Positions 45,525 through 55,781 of a DNA stretch of 64,000 nt are shown here, piece after piece. Source of the DNA: Anthostomella pinea. Lineage: Eukaryota > Ascomycota > Sordariomycetes > Xylariales > Xylariaceae. The first letter of the stretch is position 1; every line of letters begins with the position of its first letter. Location of the stretch: the NCBI GenBank assembly GCA_963556695.1, contig CAUWAG010000018.1, forward strand, positions 1,612,001 through 1,676,000, read 5' to 3'. Both the position numbers and the translations under genes were made by a program. The notes below the pieces were generated by a model that did not search any database, was not told the origin of the DNA, and saw nothing but the letters and a program-made list of their open reading frames with translations.

Positions 45525-48500
45525 TTAGTTCGTAACCTTGCTCATCTGGACCAACCTCTTGACCCCAACCTATTACAGAATTAGGATCAATTACACAATT
45601 ATAGACGGAGATCATCTTACCATCCAGTTGCCACACTCGTCAGTCTTGTCCCGCTGAATCTCGACCTGCAGCCGTTGCGCCTCGGAGTAGTTCTTGCTCT
45701 CCAGCGCCTGGGCAAGCTTAGTCAGCTCCTCGATGGTATCTGGCCTGACCAGCTCTTCGTTGTTCAGGTGATCGAATAGCAGCCCGAGTCGCTTCTGCGT
45801 GTCTTTCACTTGGGGGGCAAAAGAAGCTGGAGCTTTGCTGGCTACGCGCTGCATGTCGCGACCAAGGACGTCGACCAGTTGCTGAGCGTCGACGGGGATA
45901 TGGGAACGGTCACCAGGAGGATGTTTGGCCGCGGGCTGAGCTGCAGTTCTTGCGGGAGGTGGAGCAGGTGAGCTTGTTGCAGGTGGCGGGCCGCCACTAC
46001 TCGACGGTGGAGGTCCGGTGGGAGGTGGCCCTTGCTGTATCGGCGGCCCTTGTTGCATCGCTGGAGCTCCATAAGGAGATGGGGTGTACTGGCTCGGCGT
46101 TGCCTGTTGAGGCGGAGCATACGGGTTTGGTGGCGGAGCCCGGTTGCCACCGGGAGGAGGAGCAATGCCTGGTTGCTGGAAAGGCTGGTTGCCCTGTTGC
46201 GGCGTCGGGGCCGGAGCATACCGGCTTGTGGGCGCCGCTGCTCCTGGGGGAGGGTTGTACGGAGAAGCCGTTCTCGGAGCGAAGTTGCCTGTTGGCGGCG
46301 GAGGCAGGCCGGGCCCACCACTAGGGGTTTGTGCTCCTGGAGGTGGTGCATATGGGTTTGTTGTAGCAGATCCGGGGCGAGGGGGCGGTATCTGGCCAGC
46401 ATGTGGAGGACCACTTAAAGGCGACATCACCCTGCCCGGCATAGGCCCCTTGGGAGGAGGAGGCGGTGTTGCACCCCGATGAGAACCGTAGGGACTTTGA
46501 GGTGGTGGTGGCAGTGACTGATTCGCCTGGTTCGGGAAAGGCGTTGTCATAGCACTCGCACTCGGCGTAGCTCTTCGGGGAGGAGGCCTGGGCGCGACCA
46601 TGGGAACGTCGTTCCAGCTGCCAGGATCAACAGATCGTGACGGAGGGGGCTTTGTTGATGGGGTCGAGCCTCTGGGAGGACCAAACGACGGGGCCGGAGC
46701 ACCGTAAGCGGAGGTCGGCGGTAGCATCTGTGAAACCTGGGGTTGTTGTGGTTGGTATCCTTGCGGGGCGTAGGGATGCCCGACATTCGGGGGCGCATAT
46801 GGGGTTGCTACTGGGGTTTGGGTTTGGGTAGCTGGAGGACCATATGGAATGCCAGGGCTGGTTCCAGAGGTGGGTTGAGACGGCTGGAAACTTCCCATTG
46901 CCGGCTGTGCGCGAGATGCCACATGCGAGCTAACAACAGGCCGTTGGGCAGGCTGTCTGGCCACGGGCTGAGTGGGAACTCTCTTGGTCGCAAGCTGCAC
47001 ACGCTCGCGAGCTATATCCGCAGCAGGATATTTGGTCGGCAAGAGATCCAAGTATTTCTGAGCAACGGCTAGTTGACCGTGTGCTGAAACGATATCGGCG
47101 TACTCGACGTACTTGTCATAGAGCGAAGCCAACTTCCAGCCTGAAAGCAGACCTGTTTCGCTATCCTGGAATTTGGTCACGTGGCGGAATATAGTGACCT
47201 TCTCAATGAATTGCTGCAGGGACCTAGCGTGAACAGAGAAGGTAGAGTCGCTGCCCTCCGCCATGCCCTCTTTCTCGGCCTCCTCAAGCTCGGCGATCCA
47301 GATATCGACAACCTTTTCAAGTTTGGTTCCCACCAAGTAGCAGAATGAAGCATCCTTTCTGGAATCCGACTCGTATATACGGTCTCCCAGGGCTTCGCAG
47401 AGGTCGGGGAACTCGTTGGGATCTGCGAATGTGCAGAGTGTTACCATGGTCTCTTTCCAATCTGCCAGGTCAGCATTGTAGACCAAGTCCCAAAGATTCT
47501 TCACGATGACAGAGCTCAGGAGCCGTAGGTAACTAGGCATGCCGGTCTTCTGTGACAGGTAAGCTGACTGCACCTTGTCAAGCAAATCCTTGCCACCACA
47601 ATTGGCAATCATGAAAGCATCTGCCATTCGGCCCTCTTTTAGACAAGTCTCCGTTGCCTTCTCGAAATTGCCCAACATCAAAGCTTTCGTAATCTGCTTC
47701 TCAGCAGCAGAATCGCCGTCACTGAAAAGTTGGAAGGGGTTGTCTGTCTTGGCGCCCTTGGTAGCGGACAGGTTGGCCAAGAAATCTTCGCCGTCGCCTT
47801 CGACCCCTTCCGAGAAAAAGGTCGAGATACGTTTCTTGTGAGTCTTGGAAACGTCCAAGGCCTTCTTCTCGGGCTTAGCCTCCTCTTTGGTTTCCGCAGG
47901 CTCTTCAACACCATTAGTAGCTTCGTCCTCGTTGAATCCCAGATAATCGATAATCTGCTTGCGTGAGTTCCCCGCAAGTAGGGTCTCCATCACACGCCAA
48001 CCAGCTTTCTCCTCGTCCGTATTGGCCTGTTCAACGTGGGATTCACATATAGCAGCAACATCTCCAGACTTGAGAGACTGTTCAAACTTTTCGGTAGCTG
48101 TACCAATGTCCGAATCGACAGAGAACTGAGAAATTTGAAGCTTGGAAGAACGTTTTTGACCAGGTTGAGAAGCGTTCTGCTTGAAGATTATGAGTTTTCC
48201 GCCGAACCCAAAGGACACGCCAACAGGTCTCTCGAGCCACTTGGGCGCCTTCGCTAAGGAGAAAGCAGCTCCTTGTGGCTGTGTTTGCGCTTGGGTGAAA
48301 AAGTCCTCGCCATCAAGATTATGCTGCGTCGTGTTCTGAACAGCCGATGGGTTCGTATTCTGGAGAGTCTGGACGGTGATTTTCCCATCAAAAGCAGCGG
48401 TCGCCGAGAGATTGGGGTTGGAAGGGTGGAATCGCGTTAGGAAGGTCCAGTTGGTAACCTCGGGGAACTCTCCATACCGCTCTCCAGTTTGTGGGTTCCA

Positions 48501-49418
48501 GATCAAAGTCCTGTTGTCCTTTCCGCTCGAAATAAGAAGATCCCCATCTTGTTGACACCAAGACACTGACAAAACTCCTTGCTCATGACCTTGCAGCGTT
48601 CTCTCAGGCGCATTCGAGTTTCGCAGATCCCACATCATAATGACCGGGGTGGTATCATCCGGTGTAGCAGTCAAGAGCTTGGTGGAATTGTTCGGATCCC
48701 AGGCAATAGCACTGACGGCCTTCCGATTGTTGTTGAGCGTCAGAGACGCCTTCTTAGTCTTCAAGTCCCAAACAGTTACGAATCCACCGGAGCCTCCAGT
48801 GGCCAGGATGTGGGCAACCTTGACGTTCCATGCCACGCATTCTAGGTCATCGGATCGAGCTGCGGATGTGCCCAGTCGGAAGGCACTCTCAGGGTCATTA
48901 ACGTCGTAGATGAACAGCTCTCCCTTGGCTCCGGCAGTGGCGAGAATCTGCGGCCTCAGTGGGTTGAATTGCAGCGACTTGACTGCTCCCGTATGTTTCG
49001 TCGTTCGCGATATCAGGGCGTCGGATGCGCCAGAGATGAGTTTCTCGGCATCCCAAAGGTCGAGCGATCCGTTTTCGAGGGCGCCGGCAATGATGCCTTG
49101 CGGGTGTTCGTCTGAGGGCTGGCCCCAAGCAATGTCATAGAACCTGATGAAACTCTGTCAGCAACCACTCTGCAAGCCACTGCCACGTTCTTGCGGTCTG
49201 CTAGTATACCTCGAATCGGCAGCGATGCTTGCGATGGGTTGGAGCTCAAGCCCCTGTTCCTGGTTGTCGAGGCTCAGATCCCATAGTTCCAGCTTCGTCT
49301 CGTCGGAGAAGTCGGCGTCGACGGCTCCAGCCCGGGTGCCGGTGACAAGCAATGACTTCTCAGAGCCAGGCGACCAAGCAAAGGCGGCGGTTCGCGCGAT
49401 CTCCCGCAACCTGACCAT
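45525..49418 (-). CDS. SEC31: COPII outer coat protein Sec31
   Basis: Forms the outer cage of COPII vesicles at ER exit sites with Sec13. Exons complement(49210-49418), (45621-49143) and (45525-45569), with introns of 66 and 51 nt, give 1,258 residues, normal for Sec31. The N-terminal WD40 propeller starts [15 protein letters not shown] and includes [20 protein letters not shown] and [21 protein letters not shown] helical ancestral coatomer element follows. Then comes a long Pro/Gly/Gln-rich linker (about residues 770-1110) that binds Sec23. The C-terminal helical domain ends [17 protein letters not shown] after the last splice. The last exon has only 14 sense codons. Intact. Confidence 0.96.
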
Positions 49419-50033
49419 GTTGACTAGAGTCGAGGGGTAGAGGTACGTGTGGCCAAGCCAGAGGTTCAGGGAGGGTTACAAAGGAGGGTAGATGGCCGAG
49501 ATGCCAACAGGCATTGAGCGCTCTAGGCCAGCTATTATTGTAATCAGAATGGATAGATTTCGGGACAGATGTCTTCGTTGGCTGGTGCTCTTGGACACGA
49601 AGGCAGGCAGAAGCATCAGATGCCAGTGGTGTTCATTATGATGCCAGATAACAACAAGACAGGGCAGACCCAACACTGTTGTGGGTTTGTCGGGCCAGGC
49701 GTGAGCTCATCAGCCAAGCCGATTCCAGGTGGCAGGGATGGTGGCCAGTGGCAGACCGACAGCTGTGGCATTCGTGGCACATTTCACATTTGTCCATTGT
49801 TCAATCCGTTTGACCTCAGCACTGACCACTTCAGACGTGTTAGCTTAGGTAAGTGCTATGTACCTCTTAGTTGCCTTCCACCCGCGCATGCATGTGCCAC
49901 GTGATTCTGCGGCATCTCATCAATTTGCTGGCTGCCAGACTTGAATGAGGCTGATAGGCTGGATGAGCTCGAGCTCTCTCCCACGTCAAACACATCCCAA
50001 CACCAAGCTCACACCCACCACCCCAGAGCAGAA
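49419..50033. promoter_or_regulatory. Divergent promoter region, SEC31/RRM protein
   Basis: 615 bp between the two divergent ATGs, assumed to hold both promoters and leaders. No individual element is assigned. Confidence 0.4.
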
Positions 50034-50557
50034 ATGACGGATACAGCTCGCTGGAAAGCCACAGTCTACGTCGGCGGCGTAGCTTCCCTGGCTAACACGG
50101 GCAACATACACGATGCCTTCATACCGTTCGGGGAGATCGCCGAGATATCTTTGCCCAAGAACGATGCGCCCAACGCGACAGAACATCACAGGGGTTTCGC
50201 CTACGTCGAGTATGAGGACGCTGAAGACGCCAAGGAGGCGATCGACAACATGGACCAGTCAGAGTTTTTCGGTCGCGTACTGAAGGTCTCTGCGGCCAAG
50301 GCTCCCAAGAGCGCCGAGGAAGGGCTGGGCAGCAAGACAGCAGTTTGGCAACAGGTATGAGTTATCTTTTTTCCTATGTAGGGTTTCCATCTACTAGCTA
50401 ACCCTGTATCCAGGAGAAATGGCTAGCTGCGAATGCTGTCAGCGAAGAGGACCGCATGGCAGCTGCCGGAGCTGAAGCTGTTGACGGCAATGATAGACCT
50501 GACGACCCTATGCAGGGCCTCGAAGGCCTGGACGTTGCTGGACCAAGACCGGAATGA
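50034..50557 (+). CDS. RRM RNA-binding protein (cyclophilin E N-terminal-like)
   Basis: Exons 50034-50354 and 50414-50557, with a 59-nt intron, encode 154 residues, starting MTDTARWKATVYVGGVASLA. A single RRM covers about residues 8-90: RNP2 is VYVGGV and RNP1 is RGFAYVEY, with the EDAEDAKEAIDNMDQSEFFG helix between. The RRM resembles that of human PPIE (Cyp33), but no cyclophilin domain follows. The tail is acidic and short, ending VAGPRPE. Likely a nuclear spliceosome-associated factor by family; this is inference. Confidence 0.87.
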
Positions 50558-50831
50558 GGTTAGAATTGATGGAGGAAGCAAGTTGGGTGCTTTCTCGCAT
50601 AGCGTTGGCGTTTGGGTAATGAGGCTATCCGGCACAAAAGGAAGGCAGACATGATTAAGATTTTGCGACTGAAATATATACCATGCTCATTCTGATCTCG
50701 CGTGTCTGATATCTTCCTCCTCCCAGCGACTAACTTATACAATAGTGTGCTTTTCTTGACAAAGAAGAAAGCCCTACCATGCCATGCCCTGCCCGGTCTT
50801 GTCCATCTCGATCCTGATGAGGCGACTCAGC

Positions 50832-51345
50832 TTAGTGGTCGTCATGCGCGGCAGGCTCGTCCTTGCGGTTTTGACGGGCGAGTCGGAGGTTCTTGTCTAC
50901 AGTGAACTTGCGGAAGGTCGAGTAGCCGGCAGCGAAGAGCGCGAAGCCGACGACAGCAGCTTAGATACGAGTCAGCGTGCGGGTGTCCTCCCAAGCTTTC
51001 TCAACGTCGTCCTAGGAGGTAGACTAACCGAGTGGCCACAGTTCGGCTGGGATATCTTTGATCTTGCGGAGACGCTGGGAGACGGTGTGCGCTGTACGTA
51101 ATGATCAATACTAATGCACCTCTTCATGCGTGGTAGATGGCTTCGTCGCAGCTTGGGATGTCGTTGTCGGAAGCCAATGGCTCATCGGGCGGGCGAAAAC
51201 GTACCACTCTGGTCCTCCTTCTTTGCGGTTGTTAGTGAACGTCATAGTTGAGACATCAGAGCGCATCAGGGGAACGGGAACGTACGGGAACAGGACGCAT
51301 CATGCGTCTCGTAGGCATCATACGGAGAGCTCGTGTGGCGTACAT
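50832..51345 (-). CDS. B12D/NDUFA4-like mitochondrial membrane protein
   Basis: Four tiny exons, complement of 51286-51345, 51205-51220, 51029-51091 and 50832-50959, join in frame to 88 residues. The second exon is only 16 nt, and every junction keeps GT-AG. The N-terminus MYATRALRMMPTRRMMRPVP is basic, like a mitochondrial presequence. The core PAELWPLAAVVGFALFAAGY has one membrane segment and is followed by RKFTVDKNLRLARQNR, the pattern of the B12D/MLRQ (NDUFA4-type) family tied to the respiratory chain. It shares a divergent promoter region with COX6B. Assignment of the exact subunit is tentative. Confidence 0.72.
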
Positions 51346-51793
51346 GTTGGCGGTTGAGGGGAGAGTGTCTGTCGGTGGTGGAAGTGCAGAGGTCGAGCTG
51401 TTGAGCGAATACCAATTAAAGTGTTGCGAAGTTCGTTCTATGGGGGGACGGGAGCTCTGCTTCGCCTCGGTGGAATGATCAGACGTCTCGACTGCAGTGA
51501 CCCAGTCTTGGCAGGCAGAGCCACTGCAAGCCACTGATTGACAGCCACAAGGAAGCTGAAGAGCCCCATTCTAGCAGCGGTCCAGCCAGTCAGATCACCG
51601 CATTTCAGCGGTTGCAGTGGGCCGGCGGCGGGTTGTCGAATGTCAGGCCACCGGCCAAAACACCCTCCAATGATTCGACAATGGTCTGAGAGCTCTTCCA
51701 TCAACCTTCATCTACATCACCACTCCATCGTCAATCTGCCATTGAGCTCCCCACCGCTCCTACAACGAGATTCTCTGCCTATAACCCGCCAAG
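51346..51793. promoter_or_regulatory. Divergent promoter, B12D-like/COX6B
   Basis: 448 bp between two respiratory-type genes, which may allow co-regulation. The motif for such control was not identified. Confidence 0.5.
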
Positions 51794-52359
51794 ATGTCTG
51801 ACGACGAGCGCGAGACGAAGCCTTTCAAGTTCGTCACTGGTATGTCCATCCCCTAATATGCCTCGCGAAAGGAGCGCCCGATCGTGCCGTCAATCACTAA
51901 CACTCATATTTCTAGCTGGTAAGACGCCCTTCCCGACTCCAATTCGGATCCTACGCCCGATCGAAGCAACGCGACCAAGATGAACTACGACAATACAGCC
52001 ATTTCAGTAATGGACGTATGTCTAACCGAGGTGCTACAGGTGTCGACGCTCGATTCCCCAACGTGAACCAGACCAAGCACTGCTGGCAGAACTACGTCGA
52101 CTACCACAAGTGCATCAACGCCAAGGGCGAGGACTTTGCCCCATGCCGCCAGGTACGAGCCGACAACCAGCCGAACAGTTGGCGATAGGGAAGACTTGCT
52201 GATTGGCTTAGTTCTTCCTCGCATACCGATCTCTATGCCCGAGCGGGTGGTACCAACGATGGGATGAACAGCGAGGTCAGTAAGGCTCATTAGCCAGCTA
52301 CGGGGTGATACTAACATGGGGCAGAGGCTGGAAACTTCCCTGCCAAGCTCGACGGTTAA
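51794..52359 (+). CDS. COX12: Cytochrome c oxidase subunit 6B (Cox12)
   Basis: Intermembrane-space subunit of complex IV with two Cys pairs. Best model: exons 51794-51839, 51916-51918 (only CTG), 52040-52152, 52212-52275 and 52325-52359, giving 86 residues. The product runs MSDDERETKPFKFVTAGVDA and RFPNVNQTKHCWQNYVDYHK, then a C-terminus ending EAGNFPAKLDG. The CHCH pattern is complete: C-x9-C (HCWQNYVDYHKC) and C-x10-C (CRQFFLAYRSLC). The 3-nt exon lies between a TTTCTAG acceptor and a GTAAGA donor, and each side intron has its own CTAAC branch site. Skipping it would give VTGVDARF from a single 200-nt intron. The family call is firm; the 3-nt exon is inferred. Confidence 0.93.
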
Positions 52360-53283
52360 GGAGTCAAAGAATCCCACGGAGGTTCGCAACGGTAGATACG
52401 GGACAGCACGATGTAGTATTAGACTCATGGGTCAAACCAACAATTAGATTCATCGCGGAGTTTCAAGTTCTCAAATCTATCTCTTTGTCTAATCAAGTGT
52501 GTGATCTTAACTCTCACAGGCTTCTAGCGCCGAAATCTCTCGCCAAGCTTCGTCGCTTCGTAGCAGAGGACTTGATCATGGTCGTATGCATCCTATGAGT
52601 CGGCGTCCACGAGCTCGAGCTTGTCCGAGCCTAGCCTGCGTTCATACTGGCGGAAGTGGTGAACAGCCTTGCTCTGCCTTCCCTAGCAACAAGCTTCGAC
52701 GTCTTGTCATCCAATGTTCCAGTCCATGAGGGACAAACATATTGACACAATGGGACTACTCCAGAACGGTGTCAAACGATCAACTTCCATCCAACGTCTC
52801 GGGTCGAGCCGCGGAATGAACATATATGTTGTACAAGCGACAACGCCGCATAGGCGCATAAGTCTCGCTGCTCAAGGATATCGTCCTCATGGTGCAGAGT
52901 ACTCTGCAGATATCGAGCGCCCCGGAATGATGCTCCAAGTTGGGATTTCTGACGCTCAAGAAGAAATGACGCGCCCTGCAACAATGCATCTAGAAATCAC
53001 CTGCCATGACAGTATCGAATCAGGGGCTTGGATACGGTTTTCCGGCGGCAGCACTACCCAGGATACCTGCCGGATTTCACGTTGGCGAGTTAGGAGAACA
53101 TGCGGTGAGATGCCTCAGTCACTACGAGCGAAGGCCGAACTTCCTGCTTGTGGACTTCTTCAAAGAAGGGAGTGTGTTCTATGTAGAGTACGGTCTGAAC
53201 GCATACTAGCATTGAGCGTCAAGCCAGCGACCACCTGAGTGCTAGATCCGCACGTCCTCATTCAGTAGCGCCGCACATCCTCC
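52360..53283. other. Intergenic with a coding relic
   Basis: Between COX6B and the broken transporter. Apart from the fragment at 53006-53209, no gene is supported. Confidence 0.4.
53006..53209 (+). pseudogene. Possible PLC-like phosphodiesterase fragment
   Basis: The frame contains RRPNFLLVDFFKEGSVFYVE followed by YGLNAY. It recalls the end of PI-PLC X-like fungal phosphodiesterases (PNFLLVDFY..GSVFEVA..LN). Upstream frames are broken by stops and no N-terminal half is visible. Either a relic or a chance resemblance. Confidence 0.3.
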
Positions 53284-55265
53284 TCACTCAATAGCTTGCT
53301 GAGTTGCAGGCGTCTCCTCGATATGAAAAGCGCCAGTCTTTCCATCTTCCTGCACCGCGCCCTTGCCCGCGGCTTCGGCGGCGAGTTGCTCGACTCGGTG
53401 GCATACATAGCCCTTGAATTGGCGTGCTGGAACCTTGGCATTGAACATTTCATGCACCTCTTCAAGTGTCCGATCTTTGGTCTCCGGCAGGAGGGTGAAG
53501 GTGAAGATGGCAAGTATTATGTTCGAACCGAACCAGATGAAACCCTACTTGGGACCCCACCCGAGACTCGCGGGATTGATGAAGTACGGCGCGGTGAAGG
53601 TGCCAAGCCAGTTTCCTAGGAAGTTCACGGCTGCGGCCAGGCCGAAGCAGTACCCTCGGAGCTGGTTATTCGGATATTCACCTCCGAGCAGCCAGGCATA
53701 GGGCGCTACAGCTTGTCAGATACTTCCTTGTAAGGCGCAGAAGGCTCTTATGGAGGACATGGCTTACCGTATGCGGTATACGAGAAGGTGAAGATCGCGA
53801 TGAAGGCTACCACCACCTTCCCAGCTGCTGTCGAACCCGGAGCAACCGACCAAGCGATGGCTGGTGCAAGCTGTGCGAACGCGCAAGCTAGCACGCCTGC
53901 CAGCATTATCGTGCGTCGATCAAAGAGGCGGACGAATGCTACGCTGCAGAGAACACCGATCAGGCCCATACATGTCATCATGACAGATAATGCGAGTGGC
54001 TCCTTCACCCCGGCGATCGAAAGAAAGTACGTTGTGTATGTGTTCACCCAGGAGGAGCCTCCGAAGCGTCAGTTCAGATATGCTCTACGAAAGCAGGCCG
54101 ACATACATACCACTTGCACAGTGGAAACATATTACGCCTATCGATAGAAGAGTACGTCTGAGATTGGTGCCTCGCCACATCTCGAGGAATAGAGCCTTCT
54201 TGTTCTGCTCCAGTTGCTCTCGGGTCGAGCCTCGGATCTCGTTCAGCTCTGCTTGGAATTCTAACTCATCGATGTTGGGGTTCCGGAGCTGTAGTAGAGC
54301 CACCTCGGCTTTGTCCTCTTTACCCTGGACCATGTGCCAACGAGGCGTCTCTGGAAAGAAGAACAGCGCCATGGCTTGGATTGTCGGAGCAGCGAAGAAA
54401 ATGGCGAGTGGAATCTGGTACGCTCGCCTACCGTTGATGGTGTGGGTGCCGTAATCAGTCGCCGCACCGACAATGGATCCAACAGACAGCTGGATCTGGT
54501 AGACAGCGAACGTGATTCCACGCAGATGTGCCGGAGCGGCCTCGTGAACGTATAGCTGGCTGAAAGTCAAGAACCAGCCAACAGAGAACCCTAGAGGACC
54601 TCGTGAATACGCTACCAACGGCAGGACCATACCAGCAGCGGCTCACCTAGCAAGAGGCGTGCAAAGTATAGCGCTCCGACGCTCGTCGTACCGAGCATGA
54701 TAGCAGTGGCAACGAAGTTCAGCACGGACGCAATCCAGAGTCCGGTCTTCCGCCCGAACCTGTTGCCGAACGGTCCGACCAGCAAAGAAGACACGAATGT
54801 CCCTATCGTGACTAAGGATGAAATGAGTTGCTGGACGGTCGGCTTATGCTATCTTCAGCGTCAGGATACCACATCAGCTGGGATCAAGCTCACATCGATG
54901 TCCCACTCCTTCAGCTCATCGTCGTAGTAGCCATATACTTGGAGAAACCCAGGCATCCTGCTGCCAGTGAGCCACGGTAGTGTTCGTTCGTGGAGGTCAG
55001 AGATGAATACGATATAAAGCCGCCCACAAGTGCATAGTCCAGACCTGCTCCTGTCAGCCCGACCTTCTGCGTCTGACACGTCAAACAACATACCATACTG
55101 AAAGGTCGAGATGGTAGCGATGGAACAGATGATGAGGCATTTCCAGTGACTGCGCACGTCGAGCTTCAACGGGTTTGCTGAGATGGTAGAGCACAACATG
55201 GTGAACGTCGTGTCCGGTGCGCTTGAGACGGCGGAGGGCAACGATAAGGGACCGCACAAGTTCAT
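53284..55265 (-). pseudogene. MFS sugar-type transporter with one nonsense codon
   Basis: Seven exons, complement of 55094-55265, 55011-55044, 54894-54957, 54647-54848, 54111-54590, 53768-54058 and 53284-53705, join in one frame of 555 codons. Features of the sugar porter family: SMPGFLQVYGYYDDELKEWD, GPFGNRFGRKTGLWI (GRK loop), EAAPAHLRG, FFFPETPRWHMVQGKEDKAE, and PETKDRTLEEVHEMF near the end. All junctions are GT-AG. A single TAG (53545-53547) falls in GWGPK-stop-GFIWFGSN where relatives have Tyr, before the last membrane helix. The downstream helix and tail stay in frame and well kept, so the lesion is recent, a sequencing error, or read through. It is divergent from the TauD-like gene. 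Substrate unknown. Confidence 0.8.
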
Positions 55266-55781
55266 ATGTGTGCCTCACCGATAGCCCCTTGGACACCATT
55301 TCAGGTGGTCACCCGAGTAAATTAGCCAGCTATTGCGGTACCTTACCCAGTCGGCTGTAACGGTGTTACCGTCATGACCGTCCAGAAGTTTGAGGGGTGC
55401 ATAATTGCTGACAAGGGGTATGGTGGTGCTGAAGTTCACCAGTCGGGATGCGTGCTACGGCACACACAACCTCACCGCGCCAGTAATATAATGCGATAAC
55501 ATACCCCGCAACTGACGTGCAGGAAAGGCGGCATGGCCCTGAACAGCGGTGATGTGCGTGGAGTGACCGTAAAGGAGTGATCGGCAGTTCATTGTAGCTA
55601 TTGGATGTACTCCATCAGCGGAGTTCGTTGCCAACGACGCTCGATTCAATCGAAGATATGAGTATGAAGTTCTGTCTTCTGTCTTTATAATTCTCGTTTG
55701 GCACGGCAGTCTGCCAGCGCTGTTCGTACACTCACTCTGATAGCGGTACAAGTTGACTGCAGCACCGAGACAACCCTGATC
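55266..55781. promoter_or_regulatory. Divergent region, transporter/TauD-like gene
   Basis: 516 bp between two divergent, now damaged genes. No motif is assigned. Confidence 0.35.

Noticed and set aside
45842..46831. Several 100-190-residue ORFs on both strands
   Set aside because: Shadows of the Pro/Gly-rich linker of SEC31.
53545..53560. Intron removing the TAG in the transporter
   Set aside because: The GTAGGG there could act as a donor, but the following sequence encodes the conserved last helix and PETKDRT motif, so it must be exon.
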